A DNA stretch of 64,000 nt from Balanoglossus misakiensis (Eukaryota > Hemichordata). The notes beneath the pieces were generated by a model that saw only the letters and a program-made list of their open reading frames with translations, was not told where the DNA came from and did not search any database. How positions within the stretch are numbered: the first letter of the stretch is position 1; each line of letters opens with the position of its first letter. The DNA lies in NCBI GenBank assembly GCA_040954595.2, contig CM082580.2, positions 13,454,001 to 13,518,000 of the forward strand, given 5' to 3'. Of this stretch, positions 24,301 to 36,400 are shown in pieces. Made by a program: the position numbers and the translations under genes.

Positions 24301-26628
24301 GCCCGGTCCGTATCGGTACGTAATATTTAATTCCCCCTTCCAGTCATCGCTTTCGACTTCTTCGCCGCCCATTCGACTGGAAAAAGATTTGACAATTTGG
24401 CATTATATACCACAACAAAACACAACACAACACAAGTTTCAAAAAGCGATAATTACTTACATTCCTCCCTGCTTTTACCTGAGAAATTTTTCAGCGTCAT
24501 CGTATCCGATAGGATGCACGGGAATTCTGGGTAACGAAGCCTCGCTTTGGTCTATTCTATACGCGTAGTCTGAAAAAGACAAACATATATACAGGTACTA
24601 CCACGTGTGGAGTGACCGTGGTACTACCCTTGAATTCGTATCTAAAGATTTCAGTATCACCTATTTAGTTATGTCTATGCTTTTACCCCTAGAAGGATAT
24701 CCGGGAGTTAGCGGGTCCATCATATCTTTGAACAAAGTCCCTCGCTGGACACCGGTGCCAGGAAGATAAATTCCGTTTGGGTATCTCTGGTGTTCGGAGC
24801 CTTTCGGTGCCACATCAGCAGGGTCTGAATATAAGATCAACCCCTTGGCGCCTACTTTCATGGCATTAACGGCCTAAGAACAATCAAAAGCTGCATTAGA
24901 CATGGTTTAAACAAACTCAATGTTTCTTTGATACGATACGCTACGATACGATACGCATGGAAGTTTACCTTGTCACCGCGAAAAATTTTGCCATAGCGAG
25001 CAATAATAATCCTATTTGTCAGGTTGATATTTTTCTCTGTCTCCAGGTGAACGAAGTCTTCTACTGTGGCATAATTTGCATACACCAAATCGCCCTGCAA
25101 TATGAAAGTAACAGTATAAATTCATAATTGTGCTTCTTGTGGAGATTGGTTGACATTATACGTTGCCTCTATACCTGTACATGGAATCCACTGTTTACTT
25201 ATTATAGGTAAACATGTAACAATACTTTTTTGAGAAGGAACATTATATCCAGTTCATAAGACTACGCGACATACTAGTACCTCTTCGACACCAGCTGCCG
25301 AATACGCGTTGAATGGTGGTACAATGTCGTCTCGCTCCTGAGATTCATCCAATATGGCTTCCTCTCGCGCCGATTCAAGTTCAACATCTCCGTCAGCGTT
25401 GACCAGTTCGACCTCGACAATGCAACAAGACAAAAATCAGCATTTGTGGTACCAGATTTGCATAATTCCATGCCCATGGCATGCAAATTGTATTATAATA
25501 AGGGAGAGCCTCTCTCTGAAACGCGGCTTTGAGACGAGAGATATTTGCAAAAAAATCAAATTTACAACCTACATCATATATTTTGTGTTTACTTACCCTA
25601 TTCTCCTTACCCTTTGGATAAGACAACAGCACTTTGTAAGGCACAACATCGGCGTTGTCCAGCCCCTGTGCCAGCCACTGATCTCGCACGTATTCTGCTT
25701 GCACCAAATCCATAGGCGTTCCCGCTAAATGTGGTTCACTGGTGAAATATCTTGACCATGAACAGGAATATAATTCTTATTTAATTGCAACACAAAATTT
25801 GTACCAATGCAATAGCTGTTTTTATTGTTGGTGATAAAGTCTCTCTAGGCACCCTTTGTAACAAGTACGAGAACTAAAGACGTGTATAACGTCGTTGATG
25901 TACACCTGTGCCTGAAATTTATCTTCAGACTTTTAGCAAGTAAAATATGACAACTTAGACTTTTTGTGCTTACTACATTTTTGGTAAGTACACAAACTAA
26001 TGTTTTCTGGCAAGCAAACGATCCGAAATTCTTTTCATTGTTTCATGCTATTTTTAAGCAAGGTCGCAACGCAAACTTATCTGCTTAATAACTATTCATC
26101 AAACCCTTATAAAGAATAGAGCTGTCACTTTTATGCGGTAAACACATCATATCGGCGCCGTTCGAAGTCCGATTGGAAACTCAGTCCAGGCTCTAGATAG
26201 AGTTCGTTGTTTGTGACCAATCGTAGCAGCCTCGCAGTGGGGAGAACCTCTCTCAACACACGACGAGTTCCATAGTAAAGAAATGCCTTCGAACTTTTTT
26301 GTCAGCATGATATAATTATAAAGTCGAAACAAAACGAGTTTCTGGTATCCGCATAAACGCCACGGATTTGTATATGGAGAATAAAATAATACAATCTGAA
26401 GATAATTTGCAGCTTTTACCTCAAATGCTCTTTGATGTTGTCTTCCTTAATTTCTTTCATCAGTTTGTCCGAAATCGATGGATCTGCAGTCTGTAGTGCG
26501 TTGTCTGACGCTGCCGATTTGTTGTCAGTGTGTATGCCGAACGCGCCGATTAGAATTCCGATTGTGAATCCTGCAAGCAGTGCGACGAAGCCGACAATTA
26601 CAAGAGTCTGTCTCGTTTTCTGTGCCAT
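21355..26628 (-). CDS. Glutamate carboxypeptidase II/NAALAD-family metallopeptidase (17 exons, 751 aa)
   Basis: Type II membrane zinc peptidase of family M28B. Exons in order: 26628-26420, 25750-25597, 25412-25281, 25094-24969, 24873-24687, 24569-24479, 24376-24278, 24123-24038, 23913-23711, 23538-23475, 23352-23285, 23072-22975, 22871-22781, 22548-22308, 22170-22086, 21858-21766, 21583-21355. Every junction keeps frame, and the 751-residue product matches the 750 of human GCPII. Order: cytoplasmic tail and one membrane helix (about 8-31), PA domain ([10 protein letters not shown]-like, [21 protein letters not shown]), peptidase domain, helical dimerisation domain. Zinc ligands and catalytic Glu are present: H370 (NHRDAW), D380, E417, E418, D446, H543 (YHSVYET). 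Residues that read the C-terminal glutamate are altered: LPGTG carries Tyr where human has N257, K699 is Met, and the arginine-patch residues R463, R534 and R536 are not kept. So a peptidase with a different preference is likely, perhaps NAALADL1-like. Confidence 0.93.
21652..21698 (+). mobile_element. Minimal inverted-repeat element with perfect 9-bp target duplication
   Basis: AGTCAATGT occurs at 21652-21660 and again at 21690-21698. Between them is a 29-bp segment whose ends are a perfect 10-bp inverted repeat (TAGCTGTGGT and ACCACAGCTA) around a 9-base loop. The layout is that of a DNA transposon reduced to its tips, or a tiny MITE. It sits in the last intron of the carboxypeptidase gene. 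Confidence 0.6.
24169..24230 (+). repeat. Tetranucleotide simple repeats (TTGG/TGAC)
   Basis: Runs of GATT, GGTT and then GACT-type units follow each other in an intron of the carboxypeptidase gene, between exons 7 and 8. On the minus strand they create a spurious Asn/Gln/Ser-rich frame. Confidence 0.85.
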
Positions 26629-26958
26629 TGTGGAGTTCTTGAGGTTAGAGACTCAGTTCAGGTCCGCTCTGTTGGACCACTGAACCGGGGTGACGAATGC
26701 ACGTCGGGGAAGAAGGCAATGCCTTTCGTATAGGGGTGGGCGTGGAGACGCATTATACTTGATATCGTAGTGTTTTGGTAAATATTGACACGAAGCTTGA
26801 ACGTTTGCGCCATGTCACAGTAGCAGCTCGAAGTGTCATTCAACATATAAAAGCGAGACATACCGGTAACCAGGCAAGAACTAAATATTTGTGTTTTGAA
26901 AAAAAATCTAGCAATAAATTATTTATCACAATCGCTTTTTTTGCATATTAAATTCATG

Positions 26959-26964
26959 TTTATT
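26959..26964 (-). terminator. Candidate polyadenylation signal of MBOAT gene A
   Basis: Minus-strand AATAAA lies 474 bases after the stop at 27438 and 330 bases before the carboxypeptidase start codon on the same strand. The two genes are tightly spaced head to tail. Confidence 0.45.
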
Positions 26965-27437
26965 TTCGGAACATCTGAAACAATAAAAAGGGGTAAAAAC
27001 CATTTCAACCAAGACCACGTCTTGACTTCAGAATAAATAATAGAACAACGAAACTTCTGAAATATAATTTATAGATAAAATCGGATCTAGAGTAAAATAC
27101 TTTATGTGTCAACATCATTGGGAACGGATTGAATATAAACCAGATGGGTAGCAATACGCGACAAGGTGAATATATATTATTCATAAATATACCATCAAGT
27201 AAAGACTATTTCACCAAGGTATAATTCCTGTACTAATATCAATATCTTTTTTGTCTAATTGTGTGTTATCAAGTTAATCTTGAACGGAACCAGATTGGTG
27301 TCGCCGACCACTGTCTTATCCTTATATAAGCCCTAGTGGAATTCATCCCTGCCATTAGTCGTGACCAACGCGAGTTGTAAAAAATCACCAATCAGTGATC
27401 AAAATAAAACAGGTTGATCATGTGATTATCTCTTCCT

Positions 27438-30400
27438 TTAACTTGATTTCAACACATCGCCTATTCCGGTGTACATCTGCGCTGGGGCGTCAATGTAGCC
27501 TTGTTTGCCGTTCGCCTGGCCGTCGGAGGGCGTCTTCTTTCTGCTTGGCAATGTCACTATCACTACGAGACACAGCACGTGTCCGATGAAATACACTGAC
27601 CTGGCACAAGATGGAAGACGGAGGAGAGAAAACGTAAAGTTGAGATGGCGTTCGTGGTTATGAATAACATGAATTGGTACTTCAGACCACAGGTGCCTTC
27701 AGTTGCCGAACGCAAGTATTCTGCAGCTGAGGTCGATCGATATCTTCAGGCACCTGTGCATTGAACCCCCACGAAAAATGCAAATTAAATCTGGTGGCAA
27801 AAGCAACTTGACAACAGCCACAATATGTCAACTGCGACAATATTATTGCTCAAATACTTACCTATAGAAACTGATAATATGATCCCCGCGTAACAGTATA
27901 AATGGCAGTGCCGTATAAGCTAACATGATATGGGTGCTTAACCAGGTCATTACGTCATAACCTTGTTTGATATGAGGTGACTTGAGAAAGTATGGTCGTA
28001 TAAAATGCCGAATCTGGATGAAGAAAAAAAATACAAACATATGACCTTTGGAAATCAGCATAAAGATATACACTTGATGATATTAGAATATTATCATCTG
28101 TTCCAACAACAAAGTGTGTGGCGTACCTTTTTCGCGGCTTCCAGTACAAGTGGACCAGACAGGAAAGTCCAAAAGTAACCCGGATAAAAACCGTGCCACA
28201 CGGAAGACAGAAGAAACGTCAACACTGTTCGCAGTCTGGACTTCACTCGGTCGTAACACACGTAACGTAACCACAGCGTAGTCAGTATATTCCAGTTATC
28301 AACGACGCCTTTACCATTTGTGGCTAACTGTTAGAAGAAAACATTTTATAAACTGTTCAGCTTCAACCGAAAATTCATCTATTTCATTCTGAAATTTGCG
28401 ACATGCAGTTCACGAGCAAAAATAGGCTAGGCGCGCACACATACGCTGATTCAATTTCGAAGTAGTAGTCGACTTACCAAAAAACTTATAAGATCTATAT
28501 TGGAGACTAAATTCCATCTGGGCTTTCCCTTGTCATTATAGCCATTGAATCCAAGACCTGATATGTTGCATACCGCATCAGCTGGTGGATACAAAAAGAA
28601 TGGTTTGGGTTTGACTACAAATCCAAGCCAACGAAATTTCGTTACACGGGCTAGGCAGATTTAAGATTACTTAATTACGTTGCCAATTAGAAACCTACCC
28701 CATATCCATACATAAAAATACTTAGTCTGCACGATGAGAACCGTTAACCACAAGTACACAGCTCTGACGAGGATCGAGGAATTGACGACGTCTTCATCTG
28801 AGAAAGAGATTATAAACCGAACATTACGAAAGACCGTGACTGGATGGAATATAACTCATAAAATTTATCAAATAAATATCGTATCGTAAATCACATTCCG
28901 AATTTTATTAAAGCCTAGTCGAAGAAGGGGACATGTATTCACCCCAGCAACAGCGAACTTACCTATATTACTATGAATTGGAAAATGGTGTTCTAGGGTC
29001 AGATAAACAACGGCCATCAATGACCCTAGGAACAATTTCACCAAGGCAGTTTTCTGAAGCGATAAGAGAACAGCATTAAATTGGTACTCAAATGATCCGC
29101 GCATTTTCTGTTTGTTTATAACATTATTAGTAGCATATTCGGCAGTTACAGACAAGTAACAGATTGTTCACTAGACCTCCCTTGTTTTGTTGTGTGTTTT
29201 TTATTTCAGTGTTAATTTTGAAAAGCTCCGTTTCAAACCAAAAACACCACTCACCAGAACTGGAGGATCATGGTACTGTCTCGTCTCTTCCCGGCTGTCA
29301 TTGTTGGCTGTGGGAGAAGGTAACGGCTTCCCTTCTATGAACTCGATATACGGTTTATAAAAACAGAAAGGCCCCACGGCAAGGCCTTGGAAATAGAACA
29401 AATAACTGCAGTACTCCAACACTGAGGGCAGCTTACTGTACAGGTGGAATACAGAAACAAAGCACCGTTAGAATTTGTGTCTGTTTTAAAGCTATCGTAA
29501 AGAATAACGATAAATTTAGATGGTGATTTAATGATGAACACATATTGCCTGGCTATGAGGGCGATGCCACTCAGTTATTACCCCCGAGGGGCTGTGGAGT
29601 TACCAGCATGTATGCCATTTCCCGAGGCCAACATTTAGCAACAACTACGTCTCCATGACAACACATCTTCTTACCTGTACGCCAGTTCTTTCTTTCTTTT
29701 GTTCCAATATTTGTCTGCTTTTGTTAGACCTGGAAGTGAAGTAAAAAGCAATTTCCGATCACACTGTTGCAAGGTCGTCTGTCGAGAATTTCAAGCAATT
29801 CCAAGGTCATCTGATTAAACGACAGATCCAGCTGTTGCTTTCTAGCGGTGACATTTGCATTTGTAAATATGTGAAATATTGCACCAACATTTTGGTGGGA
29901 AAAACAGTAGTGTTCAAAAGAGTTAAGCTGATAGCAGACAAAAACTCGAGATCAAATGAAAGGTGACCACTTTCTCATATAATATTTAATGTAACGTTCT
30001 ACGACTCACCATCACGTAAACTAAACGCTAAACTTGATAATTTTTGAGCATAACCTAAAACGAAGGAAACCGAAGGAAACCGAAGGACACTGATTTTTCC
30101 ATATTTTAGTGCGAAGGACACGGTTTTCTGTATGCTAGAGGCCGAAGGACTGGTTTAGCTTCGAATTAAACGCCGAAGGACGGGTGTAGCTCCGTAATTT
30201 TGGCCGAAGGAAAGCGAAGGACACTGATTTATCCGTATTTTAGTGCGAAGGACGTGGTTTTCTCTATGCTGGGGGCCGAAGGACTGGTTTAGTTCGGTAA
30301 TTAAAGCTTAAGGACGGGTGTAGCTCCGTAATTTTGGCCGAAGGAAACCGAAGGACACTGATTTTTCCATATTTTAGTGCGAAGGACACGGTTTTCTGTA

Positions 30401-33400
30401 TGCTAGAGGCCGAAGGACTGGTTTAGCTTCGAATTAAACGCCGAAGGACGGGTGTAGCTCCGTAATTTTGGCCGAAGGAAAGCGAAGGACACTGATTTAT
30501 CCGTATTTTAGTGCGAAGGACGTGGTTTTCTCTATGCTGGGGGCCGAAGGACTGGTTTAGTTCGGTAATTAAAGCTTAAGGACGGGTGTAGCTCCGTAAT
30601 TTTGACCGAAGGAAAGCGAAGGACACTGATTTATCCGTATTTTAGTGCGAAGGACGTGGTTTTCTCTATGCTGGGGGCCGAAGGACTGGTTTAGTTCGGT
30701 AATTAAAGCTTAAGGACGGGTGTAGCTCCGTAATTTTGGCCGAAGGAAACCGAAGGACACTGATTTTTCCATATTTTAGTGCGAAGGACACGGTTTTCTG
30801 TATGCTAGAGGCCGAAGGACTGGTTTAGCTTCGAATTAAACGCCGAAGGACGGGTGTAGCTCCGTAATTTTGGCCGAAGGAAAGCGAAGGACACTGATTT
30901 ATCCGTATTTTAGTGCGAAGGACGTGGTTTTCTCTATGCTGGGGGCCGAAGGACTGGTTTAGTTCGGTAATTAAAGCTTAAGGACGGGTGTAGCTCCGTA
31001 ATTTTGGCCGAAGGAAAGCGAAGGACACTGATTTATCCGTATTTTAGTGCGAAGGACGTGGTTTTCTCTATGCTGGGGGCCGAAGGACTGGTTTAGTTCG
31101 GTAATTAAAGCTTAAGGACGGGTGTAGCTCCGTAATTTTGGCCGAAGGAAAGCGAAGGACACTGATTTATCCGTATTTTAGTGCGAAGGACGTGGTTTTC
31201 TCTATGCTGGGGGCCGAAGGACTGGTTTAGTTCGGTAATTAAAGCTTAAGGACGGGTGTAGCTCCGTAATTTTGACCGAAGGAAAGCGAAGGACACTGAT
31301 TTATCCGTATTTTAGTGCGAAGGACGTGGTTTTCTCTATGCTGGGGGCCGAAGGACTGGTTTAGTTCGGTAATTAAAGCTTAAGGACGGGTGTAGCTCCG
31401 TAATTTTGGCCGAAGGAAAGCGAAGGACACTGATTTATCCGTATTTTAGTGCGAAGGACGTGGTTTTCTCTATGCTGGGGGCCGAAGGACTGGTTTAGTT
31501 CGGTAATTAAAGCCAAAGGACGGGTGTAGCTCCGTAATTTTGGCCGAAGGAAAGCGAAGGACGCTGATTTATCCGTATTGTAGTGCGAAGTACACGGTTT
31601 TCTGTATGCTGGAGGCCAAGGGATTGGTTTAGCTTCGAATTAAACGCCGAAGGACGGATGTAGCTCCGTAATTTAGGCCGAAGGAAAGCGAAGGACGCTC
31701 ATATCTCCATATTTTAGGGTGAAGGGAAGCCAGTAAGGTGCGGAATTGCGTTTTATCGTTTTTAGAAAGTTTAGCTACAAGTGTAGAAAGCTAAATTAGC
31801 TGTAGCTAAATAGTTCTAAACTATCTAAGTTTTAAGGATAATTATCACTACGATAATTATCGCTTTCTAAATATCGTTCTAAATTTATAAATTAGCCACA
31901 GTTTAGAAAGCCCCCCCCCCCCCGACTAAAATTTTCTGCCGACGATATAAGTGCTGTATTTCCATTCCAATATTTGCGGAATTTTCATGTATGATTTCAA
32001 TTGGTGCATTTCAATTTCAATATTTGCGGACGGGAGAATGTTGGGAATCGTTTATTGCCCAAATCAAGCCTTATCTCAAAACTCCTCTCAGTTTATTGAG
32101 ATATGGGCTTCGTTTGTATGACACCATTGTTGTGCAACGACTGAAGTCTCAGGTTAATCAATGTCTTAACACCATTGTTCTACCATTATGAGGTGTTGTA
32201 AAATGTCAGAGTTAGAACTTCGACTATATATACTGTTAAAATAAAACAAAGATCACATTTGACTTCCCACCGAAGTACTGGCCATCCCGTCTCTCTCTTC
32301 ATTCCAAGCCTACTTCCAAAGTGTACGCCGTACATTTGTAAACGCCCAAGTAGTCCAACTTTCTAAACTGCTGCTAGTTTAGAAAGTTTAGAACGATATT
32401 TAGAAAGTGATAATTATCTTGAAAAAAGCCGTGTTTATCATTATTAGCTAAATTAGCTTCCTTAGACAATACATGTAGTTTAGAAATGCCCCTTCAATAA
32501 GACACAATTCCGCACCTAACTCAGGAAAGCGAAGGACAGTGATTCTCCATATTTTAGGGAGAAGGACATTAGTATCCATCTCTCTGTATCTCGGAACTAG
32601 GATATCAATAGTGTGATCTTGTGTTGAGATCGTTTTTTGTCAGTTGTTTTTCATTTCCAGTTCATGGAACGTAATGTCGGCTATTCCCGGTGAAGCATTT
32701 TAGCCCACGGTACAACTGCATGTTTGCTTGTAGAATTTGTTGTTTAATTCAAAAGTATTGTTACGTAGAATTAGTGATAGCATTTCTATGAGGTATGTTT
32801 GTTTAGATTTGTTTCGTGTAAACATGACACTCTACTTAAGATCTCGACATTGATATCAGTAACTCTGGTCAGACGTGTACTAGCTGACGCCAAGTCTCTG
32901 ATAATCGTGAGAGAATCGTGTCCTTCGCCCTAAAATATGGAAATATGACTGTCCTTCCTTTTCCTTCGCCCTAAAAAAATGGAAATATGACTGTCCTTCG
33001 CTTTCCTTCGCCCTAAATTACTGAGCTACACCTGTCCTTCGGCCACCAGCATACAGAAAACCACGTCCTTCGCACTAAAATAGGGATAAATCAGCGTCCT
33101 TCGGTTTCCTTCGCCCTAAATTACTGAGCTACACCTGTCCTTCGGCCACCAGCATACAGAAAACCACGTCCTTCGCACTAAAATACGGATAAATCAGCGT
33201 CCTTCGGTTTCCTTCGGCAAAAATTACGGAGCTACACCCGTCCTTTGGCTTTAATTACTGAGCTAAACCTGTCCTTCGGCCTCTAGCATACAGAAAACCA
33301 CGTCCTTCGCACTAAAATAGGGATAAATCAGCGTCCTTCGGTTTCCTTCGGCCAAAATTACGGAGCTACACCCGTCCTTAAGCTTTAATTACCGAACTAA

Positions 33401-36400
33401 ACCAGTCCTTCGGCCCCCAGCATAGAGAAAACCACGTCCTTCGCCCTAAAATGTGGAGATATGAGCGTCCTTCGCTTTCCTTCGGCCTAAATTACGGAGC
33501 TACATCCGTCCTTCGGCGTTTAATTCGAAGCTAAACCAATCCCTTGGCCTCCAGCATACAGAAAACCGTGTCCTTCGCACTAAAATATGGAAAAATCAGT
33601 GTCCTTCGCTTTCCTTCGGCCAAAATTACGGAGCTGAACCCGTCCTGCGGCTTTAATTACCGAACTAAACCTGTCCTTCGGCCACCAGCATAATTAATTA
33701 CCGAACTAAACCTATCCTTCGGCCACCAGCATAGAGAAAACCTTTTCCTTCGCACTTAAATATGGATAAATCAGCGTCCTTCGCTTTCCTTCGGCGTTTA
33801 ATTCGAAGCTAAACCAGTCCTTCGGCCACCAGCATAGAGAAAACCTTTTCCTTCGCACTAAACTATGGAAAAAACAGTGTCCTTCAGTTTCCTTCGCTTT
33901 CCTTCGGTTTCCTTCGTTTTAGTCTCACCCTAATTTTTGCACCATAACCATGAGCGGTCTGTGAGGAAAGAATTGGTGAAAATTTGCAGACATAGAAAAG
34001 ACCTACAGCGCATGGAAAGAGTTTTGTCATCACACATAATGACATTGAATCTTGCGTTGTGTTCACCATCTTCAAGGGAGGCAAAAAATTCAATATTCCT
34101 ACAACCACAGAATGTGGCGGCCATTTTGATATGCAAAAATCGGAAAGCAAATATGTCGGCCATTTTGAAAAAGCGGGGTATGTGCTTCTCCTTGTTTCAG
34201 GTTTTAGTCGATCACATAGGGACACTACATGTACCAGGTGTCAATATTTATATCCTATTTCTTACCCAGTGACTGTCAAGTCCTTGGTTTTGCCTTCCAT
34301 CATCTGGTAGGCCAGATTAACTGCGGACAGGTACAGCATCGAAAAGATGAACACATAGTAGTGAAACACGCTGGGTTGTAACATTGTTATCATGACGTAG
34401 ACGGCCGAAGACAGTACCACTAAATGCACTACAGACCTGACAATAAAACATAACAGTATTAATGATTTCTGCACAAGTTTTCAGATTCTATAATATGCTG
34501 AATAACTGTCCGTTACATTTACATCCAGAAATAGCCACACCAGGCCTACCCACAGAAAAAGTCGATACGTGTACGGCAAATATCATCAAACCTAACGGCT
34601 GGCTTTTGAATACAACAAACAATGGAGATGTATTTATAAACTTTCATTTTTAGCAAAAACGCCGTTGGGGTGGGGTTTTTTTCTTGGTTGTATTTTGCGT
34701 CAGTCGTTCTCACCAAGAATACAGGTGAACTGCCATGTAAAATCCGATAAGTGTGACGAACACGTGTCTTATGGTTGTGCTGACCCGGCTTGGATGGAAC
34801 ACGAGCCTGAACAACACAGCTAGTGGTACAGCACACATCTGGAACAGGACGAATGTGGCCTGAAAAGTGGAAAAAGGGCGTAAAACACCCATAATTACTA
34901 ATCACAATGGATGCAGTTGTGAAACAACCCGATGGCTTCACGCAGAAATAATGGTGTGCATGCCAACGTGATCAATAACAGCTGTGTCTGGCGCTTACAG
35001 AATAATATGGATGGTCATTATATGCCATTACATTGCATATTGTTAACAGAGCGAGACACGTGGGTTATTTTTGGAAAGCACGAAATACGGTTTTATTTCC
35101 GAATTGAAACCTCTGCGGCATATAAAAGCAAAACGAAAGATCAAAGAGTCTTGACTCGGCCAGAGGCGTCCGGATCGACCGACCATCATGCCAGCAGCAG
35201 TTGGGCAGTTACGTGACGTCATCATATAACCACCAACTATGCGGGTTTCATGTATTGTACTTGCTATCTCAGTGTGTCAACGGTGAAATTGATCATGTGT
35301 ATCTATTTCGGTATATAGTGCGGAGGAGACCGACATTCACTCTTAAATATGTAATTTGAATCTCATCACAACACCAAGTCATCGGATCTGTGCAGCGTTC
35401 CGCAGCCGGTGACGTCACTACAGGGTCGTCGAGGTCACTCAGAAAATGCACAAAGCGATGGACCACTCACCCTGTGGCTCGGCAGTCCGGTCATTGTGGC
35501 CACTCTATCCACGATCAGAGAAAGTCCTGTAGTCATCTTCACCTCTGGCAAATTTTAAAATGAAAGACACTGCAGGGTGTAGACTCACTTGATAAATGAT
35601 ATATTTGTATCTGTAAAAACAATATAAAACAGCGCTTAGGTGTGCTTACCACGCCCTCCAATAAAGCCCGGGAATAAAGCGCAGCGTATTTTTTCCATGC
35701 AGCTGTGGACCCATTTAAATATGTAATTCATAATAATGATAAATATAGCCAATGAAGTCTATTGACTGACCCGGGCCCCTACTCGTTTCGATTGCAATAT
35801 ACCAGACTTGTTAGCACACCATTATATAAGAATTAATTTGGTTGACTCGCAACGAATAAAACAAACACCATTGTATATTTGCAAACGGTGTAGTCCCATA
35901 AAGTTTAACATAGTAAATTGCCTGCGAATCGGTTAGTATATAGCTGTGTCAAAGGTTATCATGCAGAGATGAATAACGTTCATGGCAAGTTGCACATGTA
36001 CTGTGAGTCTCAATTTTAATACTAAATTCGCATTGATGAAGCAATTTTCATCCCAAGTTCCCACATCCCTCCTTGTGGCCTTTAATTAAGTATCTATATT
36101 AAAAACAAAATAGGAGCTACGTCCTACTTTATGGTGCATTGCGCAGACGCAGTACATCACAGACAATGATCGACATATGACGGAGACATTACATGTATTA
36201 AGCCCTTCTCTCCCATTAAAGGGGAAGAGGAGGTATTCAAGCCCTCGCCATCTTCGAAATAACCCCATCATTTCATTCAAAAATGTCCCTGTGGCGACAT
36301 GTCGGTTGTACAACATATCAGCTTACCTTTACGCGTTGCGTAAAATGTCTTCCTGTTGAACCAGTGAATTTACTATACTATGTTCTCATGTAATATGTTG

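Larger units (their letters stand above)
30056..33930. mobile_element. Foldback-type transposable element with repeat-array inverted termini
   Basis: Both ends read CTAAAACGAAGGAAACCGAAGG inward as inverted copies (shown here in parts: CTAAAACGAAGG then AAACCGAAGG). The arms are long arrays of the same modules in opposite orientation (30061-31722 and about 32919-33919). They surround a loop that contains a nested inverted-repeat element (31731-32519) and about 340 bp of unique sequence (32580-32918). The element is flanked by GGTTATGCTCAAAAATTA (30038-30055) and GGTTATGGTGCAAAAATTA (33931-33949), both read on the minus strand. These are two copies of the interrupted MBOAT coding exon, that is, a target-site duplication. 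No transposase-like frame is present, so it is non-autonomous. Foldback elements of Drosophila (FB) and sea urchin (TU) share the plan of array-built inverted termini; FB also has a 31-bp repeat by memory. Confidence 0.85.

Noticed and set aside
30061-31722. CRISPR-like array (8-base head, 23-base varied tail, 31-base period)
   Set aside because: The tails come in a fixed order that repeats every 134 bp rather than being unique spacers, the head is too short, there is an inverted partner array, and the surroundings are animal genes with introns.
31991-32191. Possible transposase fragment in the nested element
   Set aside because: A 66-codon frame with no DDE, Tyr- or Ser-recombinase motif; more likely chance.
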